A stretch of DNA of 64,000 nucleotides from Moraxella boevrei DSM 14165 (lineage in GTDB: Bacteria; Pseudomonadota; Gammaproteobacteria; Pseudomonadales; Moraxellaceae). Where the stretch lies: assembly GCF_000379845.1 (NCBI RefSeq), contig NZ_KB903771.1:119532-183531 (forward strand), written 5' to 3'. The notes under the pieces are model-generated. The model was not told where the DNA came from. It was given only the letters and a program-made list of their open reading frames with translations, and searched no databases. Position numbers and translations under genes: made by a program. Of this stretch, positions 44,857 to 53,695 are shown piece by piece; position 1 is the stretch's first letter; each line of letters starts with the position of its first letter.

Positions 44857-45867
44857 TTAAAACAACATCTCCAACCGAACCAATCCGCCAAACTCATGGT
44901 CACGATTTTCCCGTTTGTCATCCAAATAATCAACATCAGTTTGCAAAAATAACCACTCACGCCAAATCGGTTGTCGCCATGAAACAATCGCCCCTGTGCG
45001 GTTCACTTCGGCTTGATTATCATTGACAAAGCCGTCCGCATACAGCCCATAGCTCAGCTTTCGTTGATTACTATAATAATGCGTTTGTAACAAAGACGTG
45101 TTCCAGTTTAAATCATCGTCATGATTTTCATGATACTCAATGTTAGTCGGTGTGCTAATATCACTGTTTTTATCCTGCCGATACTGCCATTCCCAGTAGC
45201 TAAAAAACTCATTTTTATCACGTTTGCTATAGCGATAAGTTTGTTCGGTAAAAAGTTTGCTATTATCGGTTAATTGCCAATCTTTACTTGCTTTTAAACG
45301 GGCAAATACATTGCCATGCAAACGAATACCCACGTCAAAATCGGTCTCAAACGGCAATTTATCACTAAAGTCCGACCAACGCACCGCCAACGATGAATTT
45401 TCCCGAGTCTCTTGTTTTAATGTCGAAAAACTGTCAAGATTGTTAATACCTGACTGGGTTTGGGGGGTTGGTAATGGTGAATACCTATTTTTACGACTTG
45501 AGCGGTCTTCTAGCCTGTCATCGCCGAATACCACGCTTAATTTTCGCTCAAGCGTTGGCAATTTTACCCTACCACGTAGGCGAATGTTACTGTGCGTGCC
45601 GTCCGTTTCGTTCCAATCCGTATCGACAATCACTCGCAGGCTTGCGGTTGCAGGCTCGTTTGGGTCGGTTTTGCCAAACCAATTATCCATTTTTTTCGCC
45701 GTTTTATCCAAACTTCCGCTAATATTGCCTTGTTGTTTTTCTACCCAGTCATCTTTTGGCTTATCATCAGGCAACAAAAAACCGTCCGCAAACGCATTTT
45801 GGCAAAACATTGCTGACGTTAACAAAAACCCACTTAAACCAATATGTTTAATCAGTTTTTTTATCAT
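44857..45867 (-). CDS. Predicted outer-membrane beta-barrel protein, function unknown
   Basis: A 336-residue protein from the ATG at 45867 (another ATG four codons upstream is possible). A signal peptide (MIKKLIKHIGLSGFLLTSAMFCQNAFA) is followed by a polar segment of about 50 residues and alternating beta strands such as LRVIVDTDWNETDG, NIRLRGRVKLP and LSVVFGDDRLEDR. The chain ends in FGGLVRLEMLF with a C-terminal phenylalanine, the outer-membrane insertion signature. No family is recognised. Its start overlaps the end of the upstream DUF2799 lipoprotein gene by about 20 bp, so the two envelope proteins are likely made together. Confidence 0.7.
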   Translation of the reverse strand: MIKKLIKHIGLSGFLLTSAMFCQNAFADGFLLPDDKPKDDWVEKQQGNISGSLDKTAKKMDNWFGKTDPNEPATASLRVIVDTDWNETDGTHSNIRLRGRVKLPTLERKLSVVFGDDRLEDRSSRKNRYSPLPTPQTQSGINNLDSFSTLKQETRENSSLAVRWSDFSDKLPFETDFDVGIRLHGNVFARLKASKDWQLTDNSKLFTEQTYRYSKRDKNEFFSYWEWQYRQDKNSDISTPTNIEYHENHDDDLNWNTSLLQTHYYSNQRKLSYGLYADGFVNDNQAEVNRTGAIVSWRQPIWREWLFLQTDVDYLDDKRENRDHEFGGLVRLEMLF

Positions 45868-46546
45868 TATTTGTAACATGATTGCTATCGCTTATGTGAT
45901 TGGTAGGATTAACATTTTGTTCGCTCGTTTGTTTGGCTTGTTGCGTCTGTTGTGTCATTGGTTTTTCCAAATCTACATACGGTGGCAAGGTTGGCGTGGC
46001 AAAATGGCTAAACCGACTCGGATAACGTGGGTAAAAATGCGGTCTGCCCCAGTACGGACGACCCCAACCAAACGGATACCAATCATCATACCAAAGCTGT
46101 TGCAACGTCTGTTCACGCTGATAAAAACTGTAGCCTTCATCATGCGATTTTAACAAATCCAAGGTTTTTTCAGGTGGACAAACATTGTTAAAGGCAAAGC
46201 CTTCTCGCCCAAGCTGATACGCTCGCAGTGGCGTACAGTATTGTGCCAAACCTTGCTCACGCCCTTGTTGCCAAGCGGTTAAATTAGCCGTTAAATCGGC
46301 GGTAACGTTTTGATGTTGTGGGTCGGCTGTGGTGCGACAGGCTTGACGATGTTTATCAAAAAAATCCGCCGAACGCCCAAGTAAACCATCTTGATAACCC
46401 AACTGTTGCCAACTCACCGTTTGGCATTGTTTGGGTGTTAAGGTTGGTTTTGGCGTGGTAGCACAGCCTGTTAATAGCAAACTTGACACCGCCCCAAACA
46501 TCACCCCAAACCTTGCCACACAACAAAACAAAGATTGATTTTTCAT
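45848..46546 (-). CDS. DUF2799 lipoprotein
   Basis: A 232-residue lipoprotein: the signal peptide ends with the lipobox LLTGC (cysteine at about residue 28). The DUF2799 pattern follows, WQQLGYQDGLLGRSADFFDKHRQAC, then the repeat-like WQQGREQGLAQYCTPLRAYQLGREGFAFNNVCP. The C-terminal part is aromatic and Gly/Pro/Trp-rich (about 150-190) and ends in a polar Gln/Asn-rich tail. DUF2799 has no known function. The gene has a perfect AGGAGG ribosome binding site and overlaps the downstream beta-barrel gene. Confidence 0.83.
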   Translation of the reverse strand: MKNQSLFCCVARFGVMFGAVSSLLLTGCATTPKPTLTPKQCQTVSWQQLGYQDGLLGRSADFFDKHRQACRTTADPQHQNVTADLTANLTAWQQGREQGLAQYCTPLRAYQLGREGFAFNNVCPPEKTLDLLKSHDEGYSFYQREQTLQQLWYDDWYPFGWGRPYWGRPHFYPRYPSRFSHFATPTLPPYVDLEKPMTQQTQQAKQTSEQNVNPTNHISDSNHVTNNDKKTD

Positions 46547-46593
46547 AAAAATCCTCCTATTATAACAATTAGCGTTGACAAGTCAGTTATTAT

Positions 46594-46613
46594 AAGGCAA
46601 AGCTTGCCTTTTT
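46594..46613 (+). terminator. Hairpin with T-run upstream of parA
   Basis: AAGGCAA-AGC-TTGCCTT followed by further T residues has the form of an intrinsic terminator on the plus strand. There is no nearby plus-strand gene to its left, so it may instead shield parA from read-through, or lie in the divergent lipoprotein promoter. Confidence 0.5.
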
Positions 46614-46616
46614 TGT

Positions 46617-46634
46617 ACTAATCTTACGATTAGT
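46617..46634 (+). promoter_or_regulatory. Perfect inverted repeat upstream of parA
   Basis: ACTAATC-TTAC-GATTAGT is a perfect 7-bp inverted repeat with a 4-bp spacer, 50 bp before the parA ATG. It could be an operator. No binding protein can be named. Confidence 0.4.
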
Positions 46635-46684
46635 TTGTTAACATAATAACTTTATTAATATAAAATGGATAAACAGGAACGACC

Positions 46685-47398
46685 ATGTATAAAATTTTAA
46701 TTGCCAATCAAAAGGGTGGTTGTGGCAAAACCACCGTTGCTACCACACTTGCAGTAGCAATTGCCAATCATGTGATAAAACGGGGACATCAGGTATTTTT
46801 GGCAGATACGGACGGACAAAAGTCTAGCCTGCGTTGGCTAAAAATCCGCCCAAAAACTGCCATGCCGATTGTCGGTTTGGACTGGCGAGATGAGCGAGAT
46901 ATTGGCAATCTGCCGAGCAACGCCGACCCGCACGACTGGCTGATTATTGACGGTCAAGGAGCGATGAGTCCCGAAAAACTGTCGCAATTAGTCGCCGAAT
47001 GTCAGCTGATTATTGTGCCGACTTTGCCGTCATTTTTTGATGTGGACAGCACCAAACGCTTTTTAGAACAGCTTGATGAAATGAAACGGGTCAAAAAAGG
47101 CAAAGTGGGCATTCATCTATTAGCTAATCGGGTGCGTAGTCAACTGCTGACAGACGGACAACCGAGCGAAAAAGCCGAACGATTTTTTGCTAAAATTGGT
47201 GAACAGCCGATTGCATGGGTGAGTGAACGTAGTATTTATCAACTTTTATCTGAAAATGGCTTAACCGCTTTTGACAAAACCCAAAAACCTTACCGAGAAA
47301 TGCAAGCCCAATGGCAAGCAGTGTTGGATAATTTGGCGTGGGATTTTACTAATTTGCCCAAAAAAGTCGCAAAAACACAAAATCAGAATTGGTATTGA
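46685..47398 (+). CDS. ParA-family ATPase, orphan
   Basis: A 237-residue ParA/MinD-type ATPase with the deviant Walker A motif at 10-17 (KGGCGKTT, signature lysine K10 and catalytic K15). Walker A' is FLADTDGQKSS at about 41-51, and the Walker B-like segment is WLIIDGQGAM. The second motif position has DGQ in place of the common D-x-D-P-Q-x-S. It lacks an N-terminal DNA-binding domain and no parB or adaptor gene is adjacent. It may position a cargo rather than segregate DNA. An AGGAACGACC segment precedes the ATG. The 5'-truncated higA to its right suggests a mobile past for this spot. Confidence 0.85.
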   Translation: MYKILIANQKGGCGKTTVATTLAVAIANHVIKRGHQVFLADTDGQKSSLRWLKIRPKTAMPIVGLDWRDERDIGNLPSNADPHDWLIIDGQGAMSPEKLSQLVAECQLIIVPTLPSFFDVDSTKRFLEQLDEMKRVKKGKVGIHLLANRVRSQLLTDGQPSEKAERFFAKIGEQPIAWVSERSIYQLLSENGLTAFDKTQKPYREMQAQWQAVLDNLAWDFTNLPKKVAKTQNQNWY

Positions 47399-47467
47399 TA
47401 ATCGCTACTTTTACTGTCGGTAAAATCCCAATAACGCTACACCCCAAAATACAAAAGCAACCCCCTT

Positions 47468-47662
47468 ATTCCTAGTTCACGTTTAAGTGATATCATTCAC
47501 GGTAAACGTGGGATTACGGCAGATACAGCATTACGCTTGTCAAAATATTTTGGTAACTCGGCTCAATTTTGGTTAAATAGGCAAAGCCAATATGACCTAC
47601 AAGTCGCAGAACAAGCCAATAAAAAAATTGATGAAATCATGCCAATGTATGCTTTTGCTTAA
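47468..47662 (+). pseudogene. higA-like antitoxin gene, 5'-truncated remnant
   Basis: An open frame without a start reads IPSSRLSDIIHGKRGITADT, then ALRLSKYFGNSAQFWLN, and ends after NKKIDEIMPMYAFA at a TAA (47660-47662). This is the second half of the VapI/HigA XRE antitoxin family, from helix 3 of the helix-turn-helix to the C-terminus. The frame closes at a stop at 47432-47434 and no helix-turn-helix start is present upstream. No cognate higB toxin is found nearby. The coding match is strong enough to call decay, not chance. Confidence 0.75.
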
Positions 47663-47671
47663 TCAGACGAT

Positions 47672-48943
47672 TTAGTAAACCTTATCAATCATCACCGTTA
47701 CGCCTTTTTCTTGTAGGGAGACAGGGTTACTTTGCAAATCGCCTTTTTGCACGGTGGCATCGCCTGATGTGCTAATCCGTGCCGTTACTGCCAACGCTTT
47801 TTTGGCTTGTATCGCTTGGCTCAAGCGTTCGGTCGGCATGATACTGTCGTTATCGCTCATGCTGATATTTAAGCCGTCTTTGGTTAAGCTATCTGCCGAG
47901 AGTTTTTTTACCGCCACAGGCATTCCACCTGCTACCGCACGAATACTGACAAACAAGGTATCGCCTTTTTTTACACGTCCCAAAATCTCTGGGTTAATAT
48001 TTACTTTAATATCAATCGCTTGTTTGCTTTGGGCTTCTTTTTCGTTGATATTTTGTTCCAGTTCATTCAAGCTTTGAATGGCTTGGCTGTGGTCGCCTGA
48101 GCGTGCGGAAATGTCGGTTTTGAGTAAATGCACCCATTGACGCGCTTCGGCATAATTACCATCTCGCATGTCGCCCATTGCCATCAGCATTTGAGCCCCT
48201 TGGTGTTTCGGGTTTTGCTTTAGCAGATTAGTCAATATTTGTCGGCTTTGGGCATTTAATACACCGCCTTGACTAAAAAAGCTGGTTTGAGCGTAGGCAA
48301 TCGCAATTTGTTCATCATTAGGCTGTAAACGATACGCCCTAGCAAGGCTTTCTACTGCTTGTTCAGGGGCTTCAAACATGGTATAAACTTGCGACATCCG
48401 AAACCACCGCATTGGGTCAGTAGCATGGTGATGCACATTGGTTTGTAGTGTATTGACAAAACCCAACAAATCTTTACTCACCGACTCAGGTGGGGTCTGG
48501 ATTTTTCCTGTTAACAAATCATCTGCCACTTGCCCCATGCTTTCTTCGGCTTGCCAAAGTTTAAAAGTTTCAGAGCGGTCAGCAATCAGATAATATGCCA
48601 TCGCCACCAAACACGGTATCCAAATCATAAAAATCAGTCGGCTTTTGCCATTTGGGATAAAACGGTGACTGTTTAACCTCTCATCAATGTCTAACAACTG
48701 ACGTTCCAATACCAATTTTTGGCTATCGTACGTAGTCTTGTCAATTTGTTGTTGCAAAAAATCGTCTTCTAACTCTGCCAAACGTTGTTTAAACACGTCA
48801 ATATTCAAGGTCAGCAGTTGATTATCTCGTTCAGGTTTTGCCAAATTTGTGGATAGATTGCCAAACCACGGAAATAGTACAATCACTGCCAACACCAACG
48901 CCATGGCAATCGCAAGGGCAATAAAAATCACAGAAGTTGGCAT
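47672..48943 (-). CDS. ccmI: Cytochrome c biogenesis protein CcmI
   Basis: A 423-residue protein with two membrane helices (about 4-26 and 102-122) separated by a cytosolic leucine-zipper-like loop (ERDNQLLTLNIDVFKQRLAEL). A periplasmic TPR domain follows (DPMRWFRMSQVYTMFEAPEQAVESLARAYRLQP) and a beta-rich tail. CcmI binds apocytochrome c and presents it to the CcmF-CcmH heme lyase. The start is 1 bp after the ccmH stop. It is the last of four ccm genes here. The alternative name in some genomes is CycH. Confidence 0.9.
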   Translation of the reverse strand: MPTSVIFIALAIAMALVLAVIVLFPWFGNLSTNLAKPERDNQLLTLNIDVFKQRLAELEDDFLQQQIDKTTYDSQKLVLERQLLDIDERLNSHRFIPNGKSRLIFMIWIPCLVAMAYYLIADRSETFKLWQAEESMGQVADDLLTGKIQTPPESVSKDLLGFVNTLQTNVHHHATDPMRWFRMSQVYTMFEAPEQAVESLARAYRLQPNDEQIAIAYAQTSFFSQGGVLNAQSRQILTNLLKQNPKHQGAQMLMAMGDMRDGNYAEARQWVHLLKTDISARSGDHSQAIQSLNELEQNINEKEAQSKQAIDIKVNINPEILGRVKKGDTLFVSIRAVAGGMPVAVKKLSADSLTKDGLNISMSDNDSIMPTERLSQAIQAKKALAVTARISTSGDATVQKGDLQSNPVSLQEKGVTVMIDKVY

Positions 48944-48944
48944 A

Positions 48945-49496
48945 TTAATTATCCTTTTTTTGGCTAACTGGAGGTTGGCTATTTTGAGCGTTTAACAGGC
49001 TGTCTAAACGTTGCTGTTCGGCATTGGACAATGGCTCAAGCGGTTGCAATAGGTCGATCGTGGTACGTTTTTGGGCATTGCGTTGACGCACAAACCACAC
49101 AAATAACGCAATCACCAATAACAACGGCGGAAAAAACCACAAAATCCACGTGGACGGTCGCATCGGCGGTTTATAGCTGATAAAGTCACCATAACGCTCA
49201 AACATATAATCCCGAATTTCTTTATCAGTACGCCCATCCATGACCATTTCGTAAGTTTTTTGTTTTAAATCTTGGGCAATCGGTGCATCCGAACCTGCCA
49301 AATTTTGGTTTTGACATTTTGGGCAACGAAACTCTTCAATCAACGCTCGATATTGGGCTTCTTGGCGTGGGTTATCAAAATGATACACATCAATGGAAGC
49401 CACCGCCGTTTGTAACAAACCTACGAACAGTACCACCACGCTAAATTTTTTCAAGTTTTGTTTTAAACTAAATTGATTTTGGCTTAAGTTTATCAT
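48945..49496 (-). CDS. ccmH: Cytochrome c-type biogenesis protein CcmH
   Basis: A 183-residue periplasmic, membrane-anchored thiol protein. After a signal segment it has the CcmH motif with the redox pair C58-x-x-C61 (RCPKCQNQNLAGSDAPIAQDL), a helical bundle to about 115 and a C-terminal membrane helix (WILWFFPPLLLVIALFVWFV). It reduces the haem-binding cysteines of apocytochrome c with CcmG. I start it at the ATG at 49496, which overlaps the ccmG stop as ATGA; the longer frame starts at GTG. The C-terminal tail is polar. Confidence 0.93.
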   Translation of the reverse strand: MINLSQNQFSLKQNLKKFSVVVLFVGLLQTAVASIDVYHFDNPRQEAQYRALIEEFRCPKCQNQNLAGSDAPIAQDLKQKTYEMVMDGRTDKEIRDYMFERYGDFISYKPPMRPSTWILWFFPPLLLVIALFVWFVRQRNAQKRTTIDLLQPLEPLSNAEQQRLDSLLNAQNSQPPVSQKKDN

Positions 49497-50065
49497 TGAC
49501 ACGCCCCTTTTACTCCCGTTTCATCGGCATTGTTGCGTAACGTGGTAATACACGGTAACACTTGTTCGTTAAAACGTTGCTCATTAATTTCGCCAATAAT
49601 ATGCTGTCGCACCACGCCTTTACTATCCACCACAAAACTCTCAGGCGCCCCTGTTAAGCCTAATTCAATGCCATAAGCACCGCTATCTTGCACGTTTAGC
49701 ACAAAAGGGTCTTTATTTTCGTTGAGATAATGTAACGCATCGGTAGTTTCATCTTTATAATTGACACCGACAATCGGCACACCTTGACTTGCCATTTGCA
49801 ATAAAAATGGGTGTTCAATTCGGCAAGTGATACACCACGAACCCCAAACATTAAGAATATACGGACTTTTTGGCAAGTCGTCTTTTGTCAAAAGTTTGTC
49901 AGATTGTTGTAACATTGGCAAGCTAAAATTGGGTAATGGTTTGTTTAACATGGTGCTGGTTACCACGGTGGTGTCTTTGCCAAGTCGTGTATAAAACAAC
50001 ACAATCACCACCAAAAACGCCAACAACGGTAGAATAAACCAAATTTGTTGTTTTTTCATCGCCAT
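49493..50065 (-). CDS. ccmG: Thiol:disulfide interchange protein CcmG/DsbE
   Basis: A 190-residue periplasmic thioredoxin-like protein anchored by an N-terminal helix (residues about 8-27). The active site is C78-I-T-C81 in NVWGSWCITCRIEHP, and GLTGAPESFVVDSKGVV carries the cis-proline. It keeps apocytochrome thiols and CcmH reduced, using electrons from the DsbD/CcdA route. It lies 8 bp after ccmF and overlaps ccmH. ATG at 50065 and a second at 50059 are both possible starts. Confidence 0.94.
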   Translation of the reverse strand: MAMKKQQIWFILPLLAFLVVIVLFYTRLGKDTTVVTSTMLNKPLPNFSLPMLQQSDKLLTKDDLPKSPYILNVWGSWCITCRIEHPFLLQMASQGVPIVGVNYKDETTDALHYLNENKDPFVLNVQDSGAYGIELGLTGAPESFVVDSKGVVRQHIIGEINEQRFNEQVLPCITTLRNNADETGVKGACQ

Positions 50066-50073
50066 AGTGCCCC

Positions 50074-52074
50074 TTAGTTTGCTTTATTGGTCAAATTTTG
50101 TTGTGTTAGGGTTTGTCGTCCAACTTTGCGATAACGTTTGTCAAACATCGCCATCAACGCCCCAAGCACCATCACGCCAGAACCCCACCACACCCAACGT
50201 ACCGCAGGTTTAACATAGATGCGTACCGCCCATTTTTTGGTGGTAAATTCGGTGTCATTGCCTTCAATAATCGGCTCGCCCAATGCCATATACACATCTC
50301 GCAAAGGGTTGTAATGAATGGACGCTTCGGTCATCGGCATTTGGCTAATAATGTAGTGGCGTTTTTCAGGATATAAGGTAGTAATGGCGTTGCCATTTTT
50401 GCTCACATTTACCACCGCCTGAGTTGCATCAAAGTTTGAACCACGCACCGTTTTAAAATTCACCAAGGTAAAGTCATGGCCTTGCACTTGCACGGTTTCG
50501 CCTTCGCTCATGGCAAGATCTTTTTCAATACTGGTTGTGGTGGTAATACCAATCGCCATCGCCACCAATAAAATCCCCAAATGAGCAACGTGCATTCCCC
50601 AATAGCTGATATTTAAGCGTTTTAAACCTTGGATAAACGTTTTTGCATGGCGAGTTTTGTCTTTGATATCAATGCCCATCCATGCGATTACCCATAGCAC
50701 TAAAGTCAAGGTAACCGCAATATTGACCGCCACATTATCAGCGATAATATAACTTAAGCCTGCTCCCAACGCACCGCACACCGCCAATACCATCGCACTT
50801 AAACCCAAAAATGGACGGTTGTCCTTCTTCCAACGGCTCATCGGACCCCATGCCAAAAATAATAATAATAACCACGTTAACGGCACAAATAACGCATTAA
50901 AATACGGTGGACCAACCGACACTTGACCAAGTTTAAACGCATCGGCAATCATCGGGTATAACGTACCGATCACCACCATAGTGGTCGCTACCAAAATAAT
51001 AATATTGTTAATCACCAGTAACGTTTCACGAGATTTTAACCGATAATGGCTTTCTACCGTCAATCGCCAACCACGCCACGCAAACATGGCTAAACCACCG
51101 CCAATCACCACGCCCAAAATCACCAAAATGAACAAACCACGCGTTGGGTCAGCAGCAAATGAATGCACAGACGTAATCACCCCAGAACGCACCAAAAACG
51201 TCCCGAGCAGACTTAACCCAAAGGTAAAAATGGCAAGCATAATCGTCCACGCTTTAAACACGCCACGCTTTTCGGTAACGATTAACGAATGAAGCAACGC
51301 CGCCCCGCCAAGCCACGGCATCAAAGACGCATTTTCCACAGGGTCCCAAAACCACCAACCGCCCCAACCAAGCTCGTTATACGCCCACCAAGAGCCTGAC
51401 GCAATTCCAATCGTCAAACACAGCCACGACATCAACGTCCACGGACGACTCCAGCGTGTCCACACCGCATCTAACCTGCCTGCCCACAAACCTGCCATCG
51501 CAAACGCAAACGGCACAACCGAGCCAACATAGCCCATATACAACATCGGTGGGTGAAAAATCAAACCTGGGTCTTGCAACAATGGATTTAAATCCTTACC
51601 ATCCACAGGCACAGTCGGCAAACTGCGGTCAAAGGGCGACGATACAAAAATTACCATCGCCACCATCATCAACTGCACGCCCGCAATCACCACGAGTACC
51701 CTAGCACGCATCGCCAATGGCAAACTTTTACTAAATACCGCCACCGCCATGCCCCACGTCGCCAAAATCGTTACCCACAATAGCAACGAACCTTCATGAC
51801 CGCCCCATGTCGCTGACAAACGATAATACCACGGCAACAGTGAATTAGACTGATTTGCCACATACGTCAAGGTAAAATCATTGGCATAAAACCCATACAT
51901 CAACGCCAAAAATGACAGCGACATCGCCACGAACTGAGCCACCGCCAAACTGCCTGCCAACTTTTGCCACGCAGGCTGATGCTGTAACACCCCCACCGTT
52001 GGAAAAATCAGTTGCAACATCGCAATCACTAAGGCTGATACCAAAGCAACATAGCCTAACTCGGTGATTAACAT
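50074..52074 (-). CDS. ccmF: Heme lyase CcmF
   Basis: A 666-residue polytopic membrane protein with about 15 helices. The haem-handling tryptophan-rich motif WGGWWFWDPVENASLMPWL lies at about 238-256, with conserved histidines in periplasmic loops (for example LLWVTILATWG and ATWGGHEGSLLLW). It attaches haem from holo-CcmE to apocytochrome c with CcmH and CcmI. The length is as in E. coli (647). It begins this ccmFGHI block. ccmABCDE are not in the window and must lie elsewhere or be absent. Confidence 0.95.
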   Translation of the reverse strand: MLITELGYVALVSALVIAMLQLIFPTVGVLQHQPAWQKLAGSLAVAQFVAMSLSFLALMYGFYANDFTLTYVANQSNSLLPWYYRLSATWGGHEGSLLLWVTILATWGMAVAVFSKSLPLAMRARVLVVIAGVQLMMVAMVIFVSSPFDRSLPTVPVDGKDLNPLLQDPGLIFHPPMLYMGYVGSVVPFAFAMAGLWAGRLDAVWTRWSRPWTLMSWLCLTIGIASGSWWAYNELGWGGWWFWDPVENASLMPWLGGAALLHSLIVTEKRGVFKAWTIMLAIFTFGLSLLGTFLVRSGVITSVHSFAADPTRGLFILVILGVVIGGGLAMFAWRGWRLTVESHYRLKSRETLLVINNIIILVATTMVVIGTLYPMIADAFKLGQVSVGPPYFNALFVPLTWLLLLFLAWGPMSRWKKDNRPFLGLSAMVLAVCGALGAGLSYIIADNVAVNIAVTLTLVLWVIAWMGIDIKDKTRHAKTFIQGLKRLNISYWGMHVAHLGILLVAMAIGITTTTSIEKDLAMSEGETVQVQGHDFTLVNFKTVRGSNFDATQAVVNVSKNGNAITTLYPEKRHYIISQMPMTEASIHYNPLRDVYMALGEPIIEGNDTEFTTKKWAVRIYVKPAVRWVWWGSGVMVLGALMAMFDKRYRKVGRQTLTQQNLTNKAN

Positions 52075-52155
52075 TTATTTTTGCTCCCCAAATGATAGGT
52101 TGTTAAGAACCTATTTATAATTAATTACGCTTTAATATTTTTGTAAAACATTTAA

Positions 52156-53463
52156 TTAAAATACCGCCAACAAATGCAACCAACCTGCCAAAAATCCTGT
52201 TGCCCCACCCAGTACAATCAAAGTCATCTCATCTTCACGGAACGCAGGACGCAATAAGTTTTGAAACTCATTGGGTGTTAATGCCAAAATCCGCTCTTTA
52301 AACATGCCAAAAATCTTATTGGCACGGCTTTCATTGAGTTCAGGATTGCTCATCGGTATCATGGTCGCTTCAATAGATTTATTCACAATCGTGTGTTTTA
52401 ACTGCCCAAATTCCTTACGCCCTAGCCCATATTTGAGCGTGGTTTGGATAACTTGCGACTCCAAAATCGGATGAATATGTTCTTTTATCAAGCCACGCGT
52501 TTGTGCCGAACGACTGCCATACATCATCTCTTGCATGATATTTTTTAGCGTTACCAAATCTTTTACCACGATTTCGGCAAACACGTCCGACACTTCTTCT
52601 TGGCGTTTCATAAAACCACCTTGCCAATTAAACACACCCACGTGAGGTTTTTGCAAATGGATAAACGGAAATTGTTTATTGAAACTAAAAAATTTTGGAA
52701 AACGAATATAATGCGGTTCAATCGGATTAAACACCATCCAAATGGCAATCCAGTTGGTCAAAAAGCCCCAAATAGACGCAAAAAATGGCACTGTCCAATG
52801 CTGTGGCACAAACCAAAACACCACCATTTGCACAATGCCAAACAAAAATCCAATTAACGCACTGATATGCCAAATAAAATTAATTTCTTTTTGCCCAACT
52901 TTTAAAAACATTCGCACCATTAACGCACGGTCAGACTCCATTTTATTGACAATCATCTCACGCATATCCACCAAGTTTTCCACATTATAGGTCAGTTCAA
53001 TCACCAACTGCTTCAACACATCAGGTAATTGCTCATGACCATAAGCATAAATTCGGCGTTTTACCGCATATGGCAGGCTATTCCACAAACTCGCTGAACG
53101 CTCATTCATGATTTCATCAATTAAATTTTCTAAATTACCATTCATCGCATGGCTAATATATTCCGCCACTTCTTCAGGGTGCATGGCTTGGAAAAACTCA
53201 TCTAACGAACCGAGCTTGGATAAGGCTTGGTCAACAATCACCCCAGAGATTTTGCCTGCTTTTCTTGGTACAATACCTTGCCAACCGATACCACCACCGG
53301 GGAAATTTTTGATAGGAATTCCCCAAAATTTAATCGGATAAAACAGCATTTTTAACGCCATCCACACATGACCCCACGTTACCAGCGCCGTGACAAACGG
53401 AATGGTTAACATCGCAAAAAATTGGGGGTGATTGACAATCGTTTGCCAAAAAGAAGTGTGCAT
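52156..53463 (-). CDS. DUF445 family membrane protein
   Basis: A 435-residue protein of the DUF445 (YheB/YjiN-like) family. An N-terminal helix at about 10-30 is followed by the conserved IKFWGIPIKNFPGGGIGWQGIVPRKAGKISGVIVDQ segment. A helical middle comes next, then three membrane helices around 200-245 and a C-terminal helix (MTLIVLGGATGFLAGWLHLLA). The segment IPFKNFPGGGIGWQGIVP is near-repeated in MVFNPIEPHYIRFP and FNWQGGFMKRQ, giving the internal duplication typical of the family. Function unknown. It is divergent from mrdA. Confidence 0.85.
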   Translation of the reverse strand: MHTSFWQTIVNHPQFFAMLTIPFVTALVTWGHVWMALKMLFYPIKFWGIPIKNFPGGGIGWQGIVPRKAGKISGVIVDQALSKLGSLDEFFQAMHPEEVAEYISHAMNGNLENLIDEIMNERSASLWNSLPYAVKRRIYAYGHEQLPDVLKQLVIELTYNVENLVDMREMIVNKMESDRALMVRMFLKVGQKEINFIWHISALIGFLFGIVQMVVFWFVPQHWTVPFFASIWGFLTNWIAIWMVFNPIEPHYIRFPKFFSFNKQFPFIHLQKPHVGVFNWQGGFMKRQEEVSDVFAEIVVKDLVTLKNIMQEMMYGSRSAQTRGLIKEHIHPILESQVIQTTLKYGLGRKEFGQLKHTIVNKSIEATMIPMSNPELNESRANKIFGMFKERILALTPNEFQNLLRPAFREDEMTLIVLGGATGFLAGWLHLLAVF

Positions 53464-53695
53464 ACAAAACCCATGAATTAGTCAACAAAACACGATTAAT
53501 AAAGCGGATAATCAGCAAAATGTTACCCAAAGTTTTAGCAACCGCTTAAAAAGTGCTATCCTACCAAATTTACGCCAAAATTGAAATTTTTTTATCAAAA
53601 AAAATATGTTAAAATAAATCAAATTGCCATCTTAGTTAGTATTTTTGCATTTTAGCATTTTCCCACTGTTAATTGACTGTTTTGATTTAAAATTT

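Noticed and set aside
45257..46153. Long plus-strand ORF of 298 codons
   Set aside because: It lies antisense to the beta-barrel and lipoprotein genes, which both have signal peptides and family patterns. Its translation is low-complexity and without domains.
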